Source: Duganella lactea
Lineage (GTDB): Bacteria; Pseudomonadota; Gammaproteobacteria; Burkholderiales; Burkholderiaceae_D
NCBI RefSeq assembly: GCF_009857505.1
Contig: NZ_WWCP01000011.1
Location: forward strand, 62,001 to 126,000
DNA length: 64,000 bases
Direction of reading: 5' to 3'
Part shown: positions 10,394 to 17,722 of the stretch, piece after piece
How the letters are laid out: each line of letters begins with the position of its first letter
Position numbering within the stretch: position 1 is the stretch's first letter
Made by a program: the position numbers and the translations under genes
Notes under the pieces: generated by a model
Database searches by the model: none
Seen by the model: the letters and a program-made list of their open reading frames with translations, nothing else
Told to the model about the DNA's origin: nothing

Positions 10394-10921
10394 ATGCCAC
10401 GCTATACCAAAACCGCCATGTTGCTGCACTGGCTAGTCGCCTTGCTCATCATCGCCACCTTCTTCCTCGGCCTGTCGATGGTCGCGATTCCCGGCTTTTC
10501 GCCGACCAAGCTGAAATACTTCTCCTGGCACAAATGGATGGGCGTGACGGTGCTGTTGCTGGCCGTGCTGCGCGTGCTGTGGCGCGTCACCCACCGGCCG
10601 CCGCCGAAGCTGGTCTCGATCCCCGACTGGCAGCACAAGATCGCCGAAGGCATGCACGTCCTGCTGTACCTGCTGATCTTCGCCGTGCCCTTGTCCGGCT
10701 ACCTGTACTCGTATGCGGCGGGCGTGCCGGTGGTGTACCTGGGCCTGTGGCAGATGCCGGCGCCGTTCGCGCCCGATCCTGAACTTAAGGCAGCTTTAAA
10801 AACGGTCCATTATGTTTTGACCATGACGATGGCGGCATCGGTCGTCGCGCACGCCCTGGCCGCCCTGAAGCACCACTTTATCGACCGCGACGTGACGCTG
10901 AAGCGCATGTTGCCGCTGTAA
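10394..10921 (+). CDS. Cytochrome b561
   Basis: A 175-residue integral membrane diheme cytochrome b561 (YodB/CybB type) with four hydrophobic helices. Candidate heme-ligand histidines lie in MLLHWLVALL, FSWHKWMGV, VHYVLT and VVAHALAALKHHF. It moves electrons across the inner membrane, probably between quinone and a periplasmic acceptor. A CCGGAG ribosome-binding site precedes the ATG. It is followed by two YceI genes 22 and 31 bp apart, the arrangement of the E. coli yceJ-yceI pair, which suggests a shared redox or isoprenoid-quinone function. Confidence 0.9.
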   Translation: MPRYTKTAMLLHWLVALLIIATFFLGLSMVAIPGFSPTKLKYFSWHKWMGVTVLLLAVLRVLWRVTHRPPPKLVSIPDWQHKIAEGMHVLLYLLIFAVPLSGYLYSYAAGVPVVYLGLWQMPAPFAPDPELKAALKTVHYVLTMTMAASVVAHALAALKHHFIDRDVTLKRMLPL

Positions 10922-10943
10922 TCCCCCCACTGGAGCCTGAATC

Positions 10944-11495
10944 ATGAAAACCCTGAACAAAATCGCCCTCGTCACCCTGATGGGTGTCGCCTTCGCCGCC
11001 GGCGCCGCCGTGCTGAAAACCGATCCGGCCAAGAGCACCGTCACCGCCACCTTCAAGCAGATGAACGTGCCGATCGACGCCAAATTCAAGAAGTTCACCG
11101 CCAACATCGACTACGACGCCGCCAAGCCGGACGCCGCCAAGGCCACCGTGGAAGTCGAGACCGGCAGCATGGACTTGGGCGACGCCGACTACAACAAGGA
11201 AGTGGCCAAGAAAGAATGGTTCAACGCGGCGCAATTCCCGAAAGCCACCTTCGTCTCGTCGTCGATCAAGCCGGCCGGCGCCGGCAAGCTCAACGTGACC
11301 GGCAAGCTGACCATCAAGGGCAAGACCACCGACGTCAGCTTCCCGCTGACCGTCAAGGCCGACGGCAAGGCGCAAGTGTTTGACGGCGTGCTGCCGATCA
11401 AGCGCCTGGCCTACAACATCGGCGAAGGCGAATGGAAAGACACCAGCATGGTGGCCGATGACGTCACCATCAAGTTCCACGTCGTAGCACAATAA
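10944..11495 (+). CDS. YceI family periplasmic lipocalin-like protein (first copy)
   Basis: A 183-residue secreted protein with a cleavable signal peptide (cleavage near AAGA). The YceI beta-barrel includes NIDYDAAKPDAAKATVEVETGSMDLGD and the KEWFNAAQFPKATFVS motif. Known homologues bind polyisoprenoid or quinone-like amphiphiles in the barrel. It lies between the b561 gene and a second YceI and is almost certainly cotranscribed with both. It lacks the cysteine pair seen in the next gene. Confidence 0.88.
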   Translation: MKTLNKIALVTLMGVAFAAGAAVLKTDPAKSTVTATFKQMNVPIDAKFKKFTANIDYDAAKPDAAKATVEVETGSMDLGDADYNKEVAKKEWFNAAQFPKATFVSSSIKPAGAGKLNVTGKLTIKGKTTDVSFPLTVKADGKAQVFDGVLPIKRLAYNIGEGEWKDTSMVADDVTIKFHVVAQ

Positions 11496-11526
11496 AACCA
11501 CCGACCACCAAAGGAGACACCGGAAG

Positions 11527-12093
11527 ATGAAAGCACAGATCCTGATCGCCACGCTGCTGGCCGCCTCGGCCACGTCCGCCATGGCCGCGACCTACAACCT
11601 TGACCCGACGCACACCTACCCGAGCTTCGAGGCCGACCACATGGGCCTGTCGGTATGGCGTGGCAAGTTCAACAAAACCAGCGGCACGGTGACCCTGGAT
11701 CGCGCGGCCAAGACCGGCGCGCTGGAGGTCAAGATCGAAGCCGACTCGATCGACTTCGGGCTGGAGGCGATGAACAAGCACGCCAGGGATGAATCGATGT
11801 TCAACGTCGCCAAGTTCCCGACCATCACCTACACCAGCAAATCGTTCAAGTTCGACGGCGACAAGCTGGTCGGCGTGGACGGCGAGCTGACGCTGCTGGG
11901 CGTGACCAAGCCGGTCTCGCTGAAGGTGGACAAGTTCAAGTGCATCATGCACCCGCGCTACAAGAAAGAAGTCTGCGGCGCCGACGCCACGGCCGAGTTC
12001 AAGCGCAGCGACTTCGGCCTGAACTACGGCCTGCCGAACTTCTCGCCGGAAGTCAAACTCGCGATCCAGATCGAGGCCATCAAAGCCGACTAA
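11527..12093 (+). CDS. YceI family periplasmic lipocalin-like protein (second copy)
   Basis: A 188-residue YceI protein with a signal peptide cleaved near AMAATYNLD. It contains HTYPSFEADHMGLSVWRG, the INTDSIDFG-like segment EADSIDFGLEAMNKH, and the CIMHPRYKKEVCGADA loop with two cysteines, closer to E. coli YceI than its upstream neighbour. A strong AAGGAGAC ribosome-binding site precedes the ATG. The stop codon overlaps the first bases of a 44-bp inverted repeat that should end the b561-YceI-YceI transcript. Confidence 0.9.
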   Translation: MKAQILIATLLAASATSAMAATYNLDPTHTYPSFEADHMGLSVWRGKFNKTSGTVTLDRAAKTGALEVKIEADSIDFGLEAMNKHARDESMFNVAKFPTITYTSKSFKFDGDKLVGVDGELTLLGVTKPVSLKVDKFKCIMHPRYKKEVCGADATAEFKRSDFGLNYGLPNFSPEVKLAIQIEAIKAD

Positions 12094-12182
12094 AACCCGG
12101 TGTCAGGTCTGACAAAAGCACACGGGCTCAACTGCTTCGCAGTTGAGCCCGTGTGCTTTTGTCAGACCTGACACCGGGTTTT
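12092..12182. repeat. Perfect 44-bp inverted repeat, giant hairpin
   Basis: Arms 12092-12135 and 12139-12182 are exact reverse complements separated by a 3-base TTC loop. The left arm starts within the YceI stop codon with AAAA and the right arm ends in TTTT, so it can terminate transcription on both strands. Each arm holds a near-palindrome (GTCAGGTCTGAC). A similar half-unit occurs at 36232-36249. It looks like a dispersed intergenic palindromic element used as a terminator. Confidence 0.9.
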
Positions 12183-12258
12183 TCCACCAAATTCTGGTTG
12201 ACGTGCGCGGAAGGTCTGCGGATACTGCTGTGCGCCACATCTTTTTATCTGGAAAACC

Positions 12259-14412
12259 ATGAAAAAATCTCTTCTCGCGCTCGCCATCCTGAGCACCGCC
12301 GCCCATGCCGATGAGGGCATGTGGATGCCACAGCAGCTGCCACAAGTAGCCAAGCAACTCAAAGCCGCCGGCCTCAAGCTGGACCCGGCCGCCCTGACCA
12401 AGCTGACCGAGTTCCCGATGGGCGCCATCGTCAGCCTCGGCGGCTGCTCGGCGTCCTTCGTGTCGCCGCAAGGCCTGGTCGCCACCAACCACCATTGCGT
12501 CTACGGCAGCGTCGCCCATAACTCGACGCCGGAACGCAATCTGCTGGCCAACGGCTTCCTGGCCCATAACCTGGCCGAGGAACTGCCGGCCGCGCCGGGC
12601 ACCCGCATCTGGGTCACCAAGGCCGTGACCGAGGTGTCGCAACAGGTGATCACGCCGGCGGTCGCCAAACTGAGCGGCAAGGCGCGCAGCGACGCCATCG
12701 AGAAGAATCAGAAAGCCATCCAGGCCGCGTGCGAAAAAGACGCCGGCCACCGCTGCACCGTGTCGTCCTACTACGGCGGCCTGGAGTTCTACCTGATCAA
12801 GCAACTGGAAATCCGCGACGTGCGCCTGGTGCACGCGCCGCCGGAAGGCGTGGGCAAGTTCGGCGGCGACACCGACAACTGGATGTGGCCGCGCCACACC
12901 GGCGACTACGGCTTCTACCGCGCCTACGTCAGCAAGGACGGCAAGGCCGCCGACTTCAGTAAGGACAACGTGCCTTACGTGCCGCAGCACTTCCTGAAGC
13001 TGGCCAAGGAAGGCGTCAAGGAAGGCGACTTCATCATGGTGCTGGGCTATCCGGGCCGCACCAATCGCCACCGTCTGCCGTCGGAAGTGGCGTTCACCTT
13101 CGACTGGAACTATCCGGCGTATGTGCAGCAGTCGGCCGAAAGCCTGGCCATCATCGCCGACACCACCAAGGACAACAAGGACACCGCGCTGAAGTACGCG
13201 TCGCAAGTGGCCAGCATCAACAATTACTACAAGAACCGCCAGGGCATGCTGGACTCCTATGCCGGCAGCGACATGCTGCAGCGTAAGACCGCCGAGCACG
13301 AGGCGTTGAAGCAGTGGATCAACGCCGACGCCAAACGCAAGGCCGAGTACGCCGCCGACATCGACGCGGTGGAGAAACTGATCGCCCAGCGCGACGCCGA
13401 AATCAAGCGCGACTACTACCTCGGTTCGTCCAAGCCGCGCCTGCTGAACACCGCGCGCGTGCTGTACCGCCTGGCCAACGAGAACACCAAGCCGGACGCC
13501 GAGCGCAAGTCGGGCTATCAGGTGCGTGACGTGCCGCGCATCAAGGCCTCGGTCGATGCGCTGGTGCGCAACTACGACGAGAAGGTCGACAAGGCGCTGG
13601 TCATGAACAGCCTGGTCAAATACGCCGCGCAACCGGCGTCGCAGCGCAACGCCGCGTTCGACACGGTGGCCGGCGTCAAGGATGGCATGAGCAAGGCCGA
13701 TCTGCAGGCGGCGCTGGACAAGCTGTACGCCGGCAGCAAACTGGGCGACGCCAATGAGCGCAACGCCTGGCTGGAACGCAAGCCGGCCGACTTCAAGGCC
13801 AGCGACGACAGCTTCATCCAGGCCGCCGTCGCGCTGTACGAGCCGGACCTGAAGTCCGAAGCCGAGGAAGAGGAACTGGGCGGCAAGCTGCAACAAGCCT
13901 ACGCCAATTACATGAAGGCCAAGATCGCCTACATGCACAGCAAAGGCCAGGCCGTCTATCCGGACGCCAACAGCACGCTGCGTGTGACCTTCGGCAAGAT
14001 CGCCGGCCGCGATCCGGGCGCCGACGGCACCACCTGGAAGGCCTTCACCACCGTGCAGGGCGTGGTCGCCAAAGCCACCGGCAAGGGCGAGTTCAACGCC
14101 CCGGCCGCGCAGCTGACAGCGATCAAGGCCAAGGAGTACGGCAAGTACGCCGATCCGGTGCTGAAAACCGTGCCGGTCAACTATCTGGCCACGCTGGACA
14201 TCACCGGCGGCAACTCCGGCTCGGCCGCGCTGAACAGCAAGGGCGAATGGATCGGCCTGGCGTTCGACGGCACGCTCGATTCGATCATCTCCGACTGGGA
14301 CTTCAACAAGAAGATGACGCGCGACATCCAGGTCGACCTGCGCTACATCCTGTGGAATATGAAACACGTCGACCACGCCGACAACCTGCTGAAGGAAATG
14401 GGCGCCGAATAA
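12259..14412 (+). CDS. S46 family dipeptidyl peptidase, DPP7-like
   Basis: A 717-residue secreted serine exopeptidase with a signal peptide (cleaved near AHADEGMW). The chymotrypsin-like triad is visible: H79 in ATNHHC, Asp in GGDTDNWMWPRH (about 203-213) and S653 in TGGNSGSA. A helical insert lies between the two halves. S46 enzymes release N-terminal dipeptides from oligopeptides in the periplasm. Eighteen residues after the Ser, the specificity position reads Gly (AFDGTLD), as in DPP7, which prefers hydrophobic P1, rather than the Arg of the acidic-specific DPP11. Specificity is therefore inferred. The gene is monocistronic, between the giant hairpin and its own terminator. Confidence 0.9.
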   Translation: MKKSLLALAILSTAAHADEGMWMPQQLPQVAKQLKAAGLKLDPAALTKLTEFPMGAIVSLGGCSASFVSPQGLVATNHHCVYGSVAHNSTPERNLLANGFLAHNLAEELPAAPGTRIWVTKAVTEVSQQVITPAVAKLSGKARSDAIEKNQKAIQAACEKDAGHRCTVSSYYGGLEFYLIKQLEIRDVRLVHAPPEGVGKFGGDTDNWMWPRHTGDYGFYRAYVSKDGKAADFSKDNVPYVPQHFLKLAKEGVKEGDFIMVLGYPGRTNRHRLPSEVAFTFDWNYPAYVQQSAESLAIIADTTKDNKDTALKYASQVASINNYYKNRQGMLDSYAGSDMLQRKTAEHEALKQWINADAKRKAEYAADIDAVEKLIAQRDAEIKRDYYLGSSKPRLLNTARVLYRLANENTKPDAERKSGYQVRDVPRIKASVDALVRNYDEKVDKALVMNSLVKYAAQPASQRNAAFDTVAGVKDGMSKADLQAALDKLYAGSKLGDANERNAWLERKPADFKASDDSFIQAAVALYEPDLKSEAEEEELGGKLQQAYANYMKAKIAYMHSKGQAVYPDANSTLRVTFGKIAGRDPGADGTTWKAFTTVQGVVAKATGKGEFNAPAAQLTAIKAKEYGKYADPVLKTVPVNYLATLDITGGNSGSAALNSKGEWIGLAFDGTLDSIISDWDFNKKMTRDIQVDLRYILWNMKHVDHADNLLKEMGAE

Positions 14413-14440
14413 TCAGCAGCGCCCCGCGCGCCTGATGCCC

Positions 14441-14475
14441 AAAGCCACGCCGTGGAAACGCGGCGTGGCTTTTTG
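14441..14475 (+). terminator. Rho-independent terminator after the S46 peptidase
   Basis: Stem AAAGCCACGCCG (14441-14452) pairs with CGGCGTGGCTTT (14461-14472) around an 8-base loop and runs into T residues. Confidence 0.88.
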
Positions 14476-14524
14476 TTTGGATCGGTTATGATGGTTTCAA
14501 CTCACACCACCGAAAGGAGATGTC

Positions 14525-15091
14525 ATGCCCGCCAAGAAAATCGCCGTTGTGATCGGCAGCCTGCGCAAGGCGTCGCTGAACCGCAAATTCGCCCACGAGG
14601 TCATGGCGCTGGCGCCGGAATCGCTGCGCCTGGAAATCGTCGAGATCGGCGAACTGGCCATCTACAACGAAGACCTGGAAGGCAATGGCGTCACGCCACC
14701 ACAGGCGTGGACCCAGTTCCGCGACCGCCTCAAGGAATTCGAAGGTGTGCTGTTCTTTACCCCCGAATACAACCGCTCGACGCCGGCCGCGCTGAAGAAT
14801 GCGCTGGACGTGGGCTCGCGCCCGTACGGCGGCAGCGTGTGGGGCGGCAAGCCGGCCGGCATCATCAGCGTGACGCCGGGCGCCACTGGCGCGTTCGGCG
14901 CCAACCACCATCTGCGCCAGTCGCTGGTGTTCCTCGACATGCCGGTGCTGCAGCAGCCGGAAGCCTACCTCGGCGGCGCCGCCAAACTGCTGGACGAGCA
15001 CGGCAAGATCAACAACGACAGCACCCGGCAGTTCCTGAAGAAATTCATCGACGCCTACGCCGCCTGGGTCGAGCTGACCACCAAGAAATAA
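14525..15091 (+). CDS. NADPH-dependent FMN reductase (ChrR-like)
   Basis: A 188-residue flavodoxin-like oxidoreductase. The N-terminal GSLRKASLNRKF loop binds the FMN phosphate, and FTPEYNRSTPAALKNALDVGSRP is the family signature contacting the flavin. Such enzymes reduce quinones, chromate or azo compounds with NAD(P)H. An AAAGGAGATG ribosome-binding site precedes the ATG at 14525. It ends back to back with the convergent MBL-like gene (stop codons adjacent at 15091/15092). The physiological substrate is unknown. Confidence 0.88.
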   Translation: MPAKKIAVVIGSLRKASLNRKFAHEVMALAPESLRLEIVEIGELAIYNEDLEGNGVTPPQAWTQFRDRLKEFEGVLFFTPEYNRSTPAALKNALDVGSRPYGGSVWGGKPAGIISVTPGATGAFGANHHLRQSLVFLDMPVLQQPEAYLGGAAKLLDEHGKINNDSTRQFLKKFIDAYAAWVELTTKK

Positions 15092-15796
15092 TCAGCGCTT
15101 CAACGCCTTGAAGGCATAGCCGGCCGCCGTCAACGTGGCCGGCTCACCTGAGTCCGGCGTGCCGCGATTCAGCGCCAGCACACGCGTGCCGCCCTGCGCC
15201 GGCAGCAGCGCCAGATCGGCGCCCGGCAAGCGCTGCGCCAACTGCGCCAGTTCGTCCTCCGCGCCGCCTGCATACACCCGGTAGGAAGCGCGGCGATTGC
15301 CCAGGTCCAGCAGATAGCCGGCCAGCGCCGCCATGCCAGGCCGGCCCGGCAACGCGGTCACCCGCAACCGGGTGCCGTGCTTGCGCAGGTCCAGCGTGTT
15401 CCACGGCTGCATCGGATACAGACGCGGCCCCAGCGCGCCGCCGCCGCCATCGACCGCGCCCTCCGCCACAATCACCGGCGCGCCGTCGCGCAGCACACGC
15501 AGCGGCGCCAGACCGTCGTAGCGGCCGGCGCTGGCCGGCAAGATCACCAGCAGGTCCGCCGCCGGCCAGTCCGGCACCGCCTCCTGGCAGTAGGACTCGG
15601 CATCGGCCGCCACCACCAGCACGCTCAGCCCCTGAAAACGGATCAGCACCAGGCCTTTGCCGGCCAACTGCACCCGCCCCTGTGACGCCGCCGGCGCCGC
15701 CGTCCCCGGCAACTCGATCACATAACGCGGCCCCACCTGCGCCACGCCCCAGCGGCAAACCAGCGCCAGCAGCAACACCATCAGGCACCATCGCAT
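15092..15796 (-). CDS. Secreted degenerate metallo-beta-lactamase-fold protein
   Basis: A 234-residue protein with an N-terminal signal or anchor (MRWCLMVLLLALV) and a GGGAGG ribosome-binding site that fixes the start at 15796. The body lines up with UlaG-like MBL hydrolases, but the zinc residues are gone. Where the family has S-H-x-H-x-D-H-Y-D-G, this protein has LPASAGRYDG (86-95); GRHG is GRPG (151-154); and the SGDT segment reads AGGAED (176-181). This points to a non-catalytic pseudoenzyme, perhaps a binding protein. Other parts (LYPMQPWNTLDL, TALPG) remain well conserved, which argues against simple decay. The assignment rests on motif alignment by eye. Confidence 0.6.
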   Translation of the reverse strand: MRWCLMVLLLALVCRWGVAQVGPRYVIELPGTAAPAASQGRVQLAGKGLVLIRFQGLSVLVVAADAESYCQEAVPDWPAADLLVILPASAGRYDGLAPLRVLRDGAPVIVAEGAVDGGGGALGPRLYPMQPWNTLDLRKHGTRLRVTALPGRPGMAALAGYLLDLGNRRASYRVYAGGAEDELAQLAQRLPGADLALLPAQGGTRVLALNRGTPDSGEPATLTAAGYAFKALKR

Positions 15797-15956
15797 CGCA
15801 GCCTCCCGTCGTCGTTGGTCATTGAGTGACCAGTAGAGCATCCGTCCGTCGTGTTTGCCTTGAAGCAACGCAAAGCCGGCGCTGCGGCCGCTCAAAAAAC
15901 GGGCACGATGATACAATTCCGCCCTTCCCTCCATTCCCGCGGAAATCCAGACGACC

Positions 15957-17642
15957 ATGCACGACATGCTGACGCCTTACGAAAAAGGCAATCAAAATCA
16001 AACCACCACCTGGAGCGAGTGCATCGCCTTCTACACCGAACTGGCGCAACGCTTCCCGCATGTGCTGCGGTTTGAGCAGATCGGTCTGTCCGACGGCGGT
16101 ATTCCGGTGCACGCCGGCGTGGTCAGCGCCGACGGCGTGCACGACCGCAGCCTGATCAAGGCGGCGGGCCGCACCGTCTTCTTCAACAACAACGGCATCC
16201 ACCCCGGCGAACCCGAAGGCGTGGATGCCTGCATGGCCATCGTGCGCGACCTGTGTGTCGATCCGGCCAGGCTGGCCGCGCTGGGCGAGACCGTGTTGCT
16301 GTTCGTCCCGCTGTACAACGTCGACGGCGCGCTCAACCGCGCCGATACCTCGCGCGTCAACCAGGACGGCCCGGAGCAGTTCGGCTTCCGCGGCAATAGC
16401 CGCCATCTCGACCTGAACCGCGACTTCGTCAAGTGCGATACGTATAACGCCCAGCTGTTCAATCAACTGCTGACCAGCTGGGACCCGGACGTGATGGTGG
16501 ACACCCACACCTCCAACGGCGCCGACTATCCGTATACCATGACGCTGATTCATACCCAGGCGGACAAGCTGGGCTACGGCCTCGGCCCCTTCCTGCGCGA
16601 GACCATGCTGCCGCATATCTACAAAGAGATGGAGGCCAAAGGCTGGCCGACCTGCCCCTACGTCAATCCCGTCAAGGACACGCCGGACGACGGCATCGCC
16701 GAATTCCTCGAAGTCCCGCGCTTCTCGACCGGCTTCGCCGCCCTGCACCACGTGATCGGCTTCATGCCGGAGACGCACATGCTCAAGCCCTTCAAGGACC
16801 GCTACGAGTCGATGCGCGCCCTGCTGGACGTGACCATGGCCTTCACCGTCCAATACGGCGAACAAATCAAACAACTGCGCGCGGAAGCGAAAGAGCAAGC
16901 CGCCAACGCCAGCGAATGGACCGTCAGCTGGAGAATGGACGAGACCAATCCATCGACGTTCCGCTTCAAGGGCTACGAGGCGCAACGCAGTCCCAGCCTG
17001 CTGGGCGACTACCTGCGCCTGTCCTACGACCACAGCAAGCCGTGGGAAAAGGACATCGCCTACTACAACAGCTTCGTGCCATCGGCCGTGGTGCGCGCGC
17101 CAAAGGGCTACATCATTCCGCAAGCCTGGCGCGAAGCGATCGAGCGCCTGCAATGGAACGGCGTGGAGATGGCGCGCTTCGAAGACGCACAGGAAGTGGA
17201 AGCGCAGTACTACCACATCGTTTCCGTGACCTCGCGTCCCAACGCCTACGAAGGCCATATGTACCACGACGACGTGCAGCTGGAAGCGCGCACCGCGCTG
17301 TTCACCGTGCGGCCCGGCGACTGGTTCGTGCCGCTGAAGCAGGCCAACGCCCGCTACGCCGTCGAGACGCTGGAACCGCAAGGCCACGACTCCTTCTTCC
17401 GCTGGGGCTTCTTCAACAGCGTGTTGGAGAAGAAGGAAGCCTACTCCGATTACGTGTTCGAAGACCTGGCGCTGGAAATGCTGAACACCGAGCCGGAACT
17501 GAAAGCGAAGTTCGAAGCATGGAAGGCCAACAATCCATCGCTGCTATCGAGCCAGGACGCGGTGCTGGGCTTCATCTTCGCCAACGGCAAGCGTCACGAA
17601 GAACCTGAATGGCGCCGCTATCCGGTGCTGTCGGTCTTCTAA
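15957..17642 (+). CDS. M14 family zinc carboxypeptidase
   Basis: A 561-residue cytosolic metallopeptidase with no signal peptide. Zinc ligands are H82 and E85 (GIHPGEPEG) and H184 (VDTHTSNG); substrate-binding Asn-Arg occurs in LDLNRDF (about 154-155); the general base is E272 in GFMPETHM. The extra C-terminal domain of about 250 residues is typical of the large bacterial M14 group whose substrates are poorly known. The start at 15957 (MHDMLTPYEKG) has only a weak ribosome-binding site; the Met three residues later is an alternative. It is followed by a FUSC gene on the same strand. Confidence 0.87.
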   Translation: MHDMLTPYEKGNQNQTTTWSECIAFYTELAQRFPHVLRFEQIGLSDGGIPVHAGVVSADGVHDRSLIKAAGRTVFFNNNGIHPGEPEGVDACMAIVRDLCVDPARLAALGETVLLFVPLYNVDGALNRADTSRVNQDGPEQFGFRGNSRHLDLNRDFVKCDTYNAQLFNQLLTSWDPDVMVDTHTSNGADYPYTMTLIHTQADKLGYGLGPFLRETMLPHIYKEMEAKGWPTCPYVNPVKDTPDDGIAEFLEVPRFSTGFAALHHVIGFMPETHMLKPFKDRYESMRALLDVTMAFTVQYGEQIKQLRAEAKEQAANASEWTVSWRMDETNPSTFRFKGYEAQRSPSLLGDYLRLSYDHSKPWEKDIAYYNSFVPSAVVRAPKGYIIPQAWREAIERLQWNGVEMARFEDAQEVEAQYYHIVSVTSRPNAYEGHMYHDDVQLEARTALFTVRPGDWFVPLKQANARYAVETLEPQGHDSFFRWGFFNSVLEKKEAYSDYVFEDLALEMLNTEPELKAKFEAWKANNPSLLSSQDAVLGFIFANGKRHEEPEWRRYPVLSVF

Positions 17643-17665
17643 AAAACTCAACCCGCGTTACACAC

Positions 17666-17698
17666 CATGCGCATCCTGGCGATCCTGGGATGCGCATG
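17666..17698. repeat. 11-bp inverted repeat upstream of the FUSC gene
   Basis: CATGCGCATCC (17666-17676) and GGATGCGCATG (17688-17698) form a hairpin with an 11-base loop and no T-run. It lies between the M14 stop and the likely FUSC start, so it may be an mRNA structure or an operator rather than a terminator. Confidence 0.6.
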
Positions 17699-17722
17699 CT
17701 AGCTGCCCACAAGGCCATAGCC

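Noticed and set aside
12103..14376. A 757-codon minus-strand frame opposite the S46 peptidase
   Set aside because: No motif, no ribosome-binding site, and the plus strand shows an intact serine triad.
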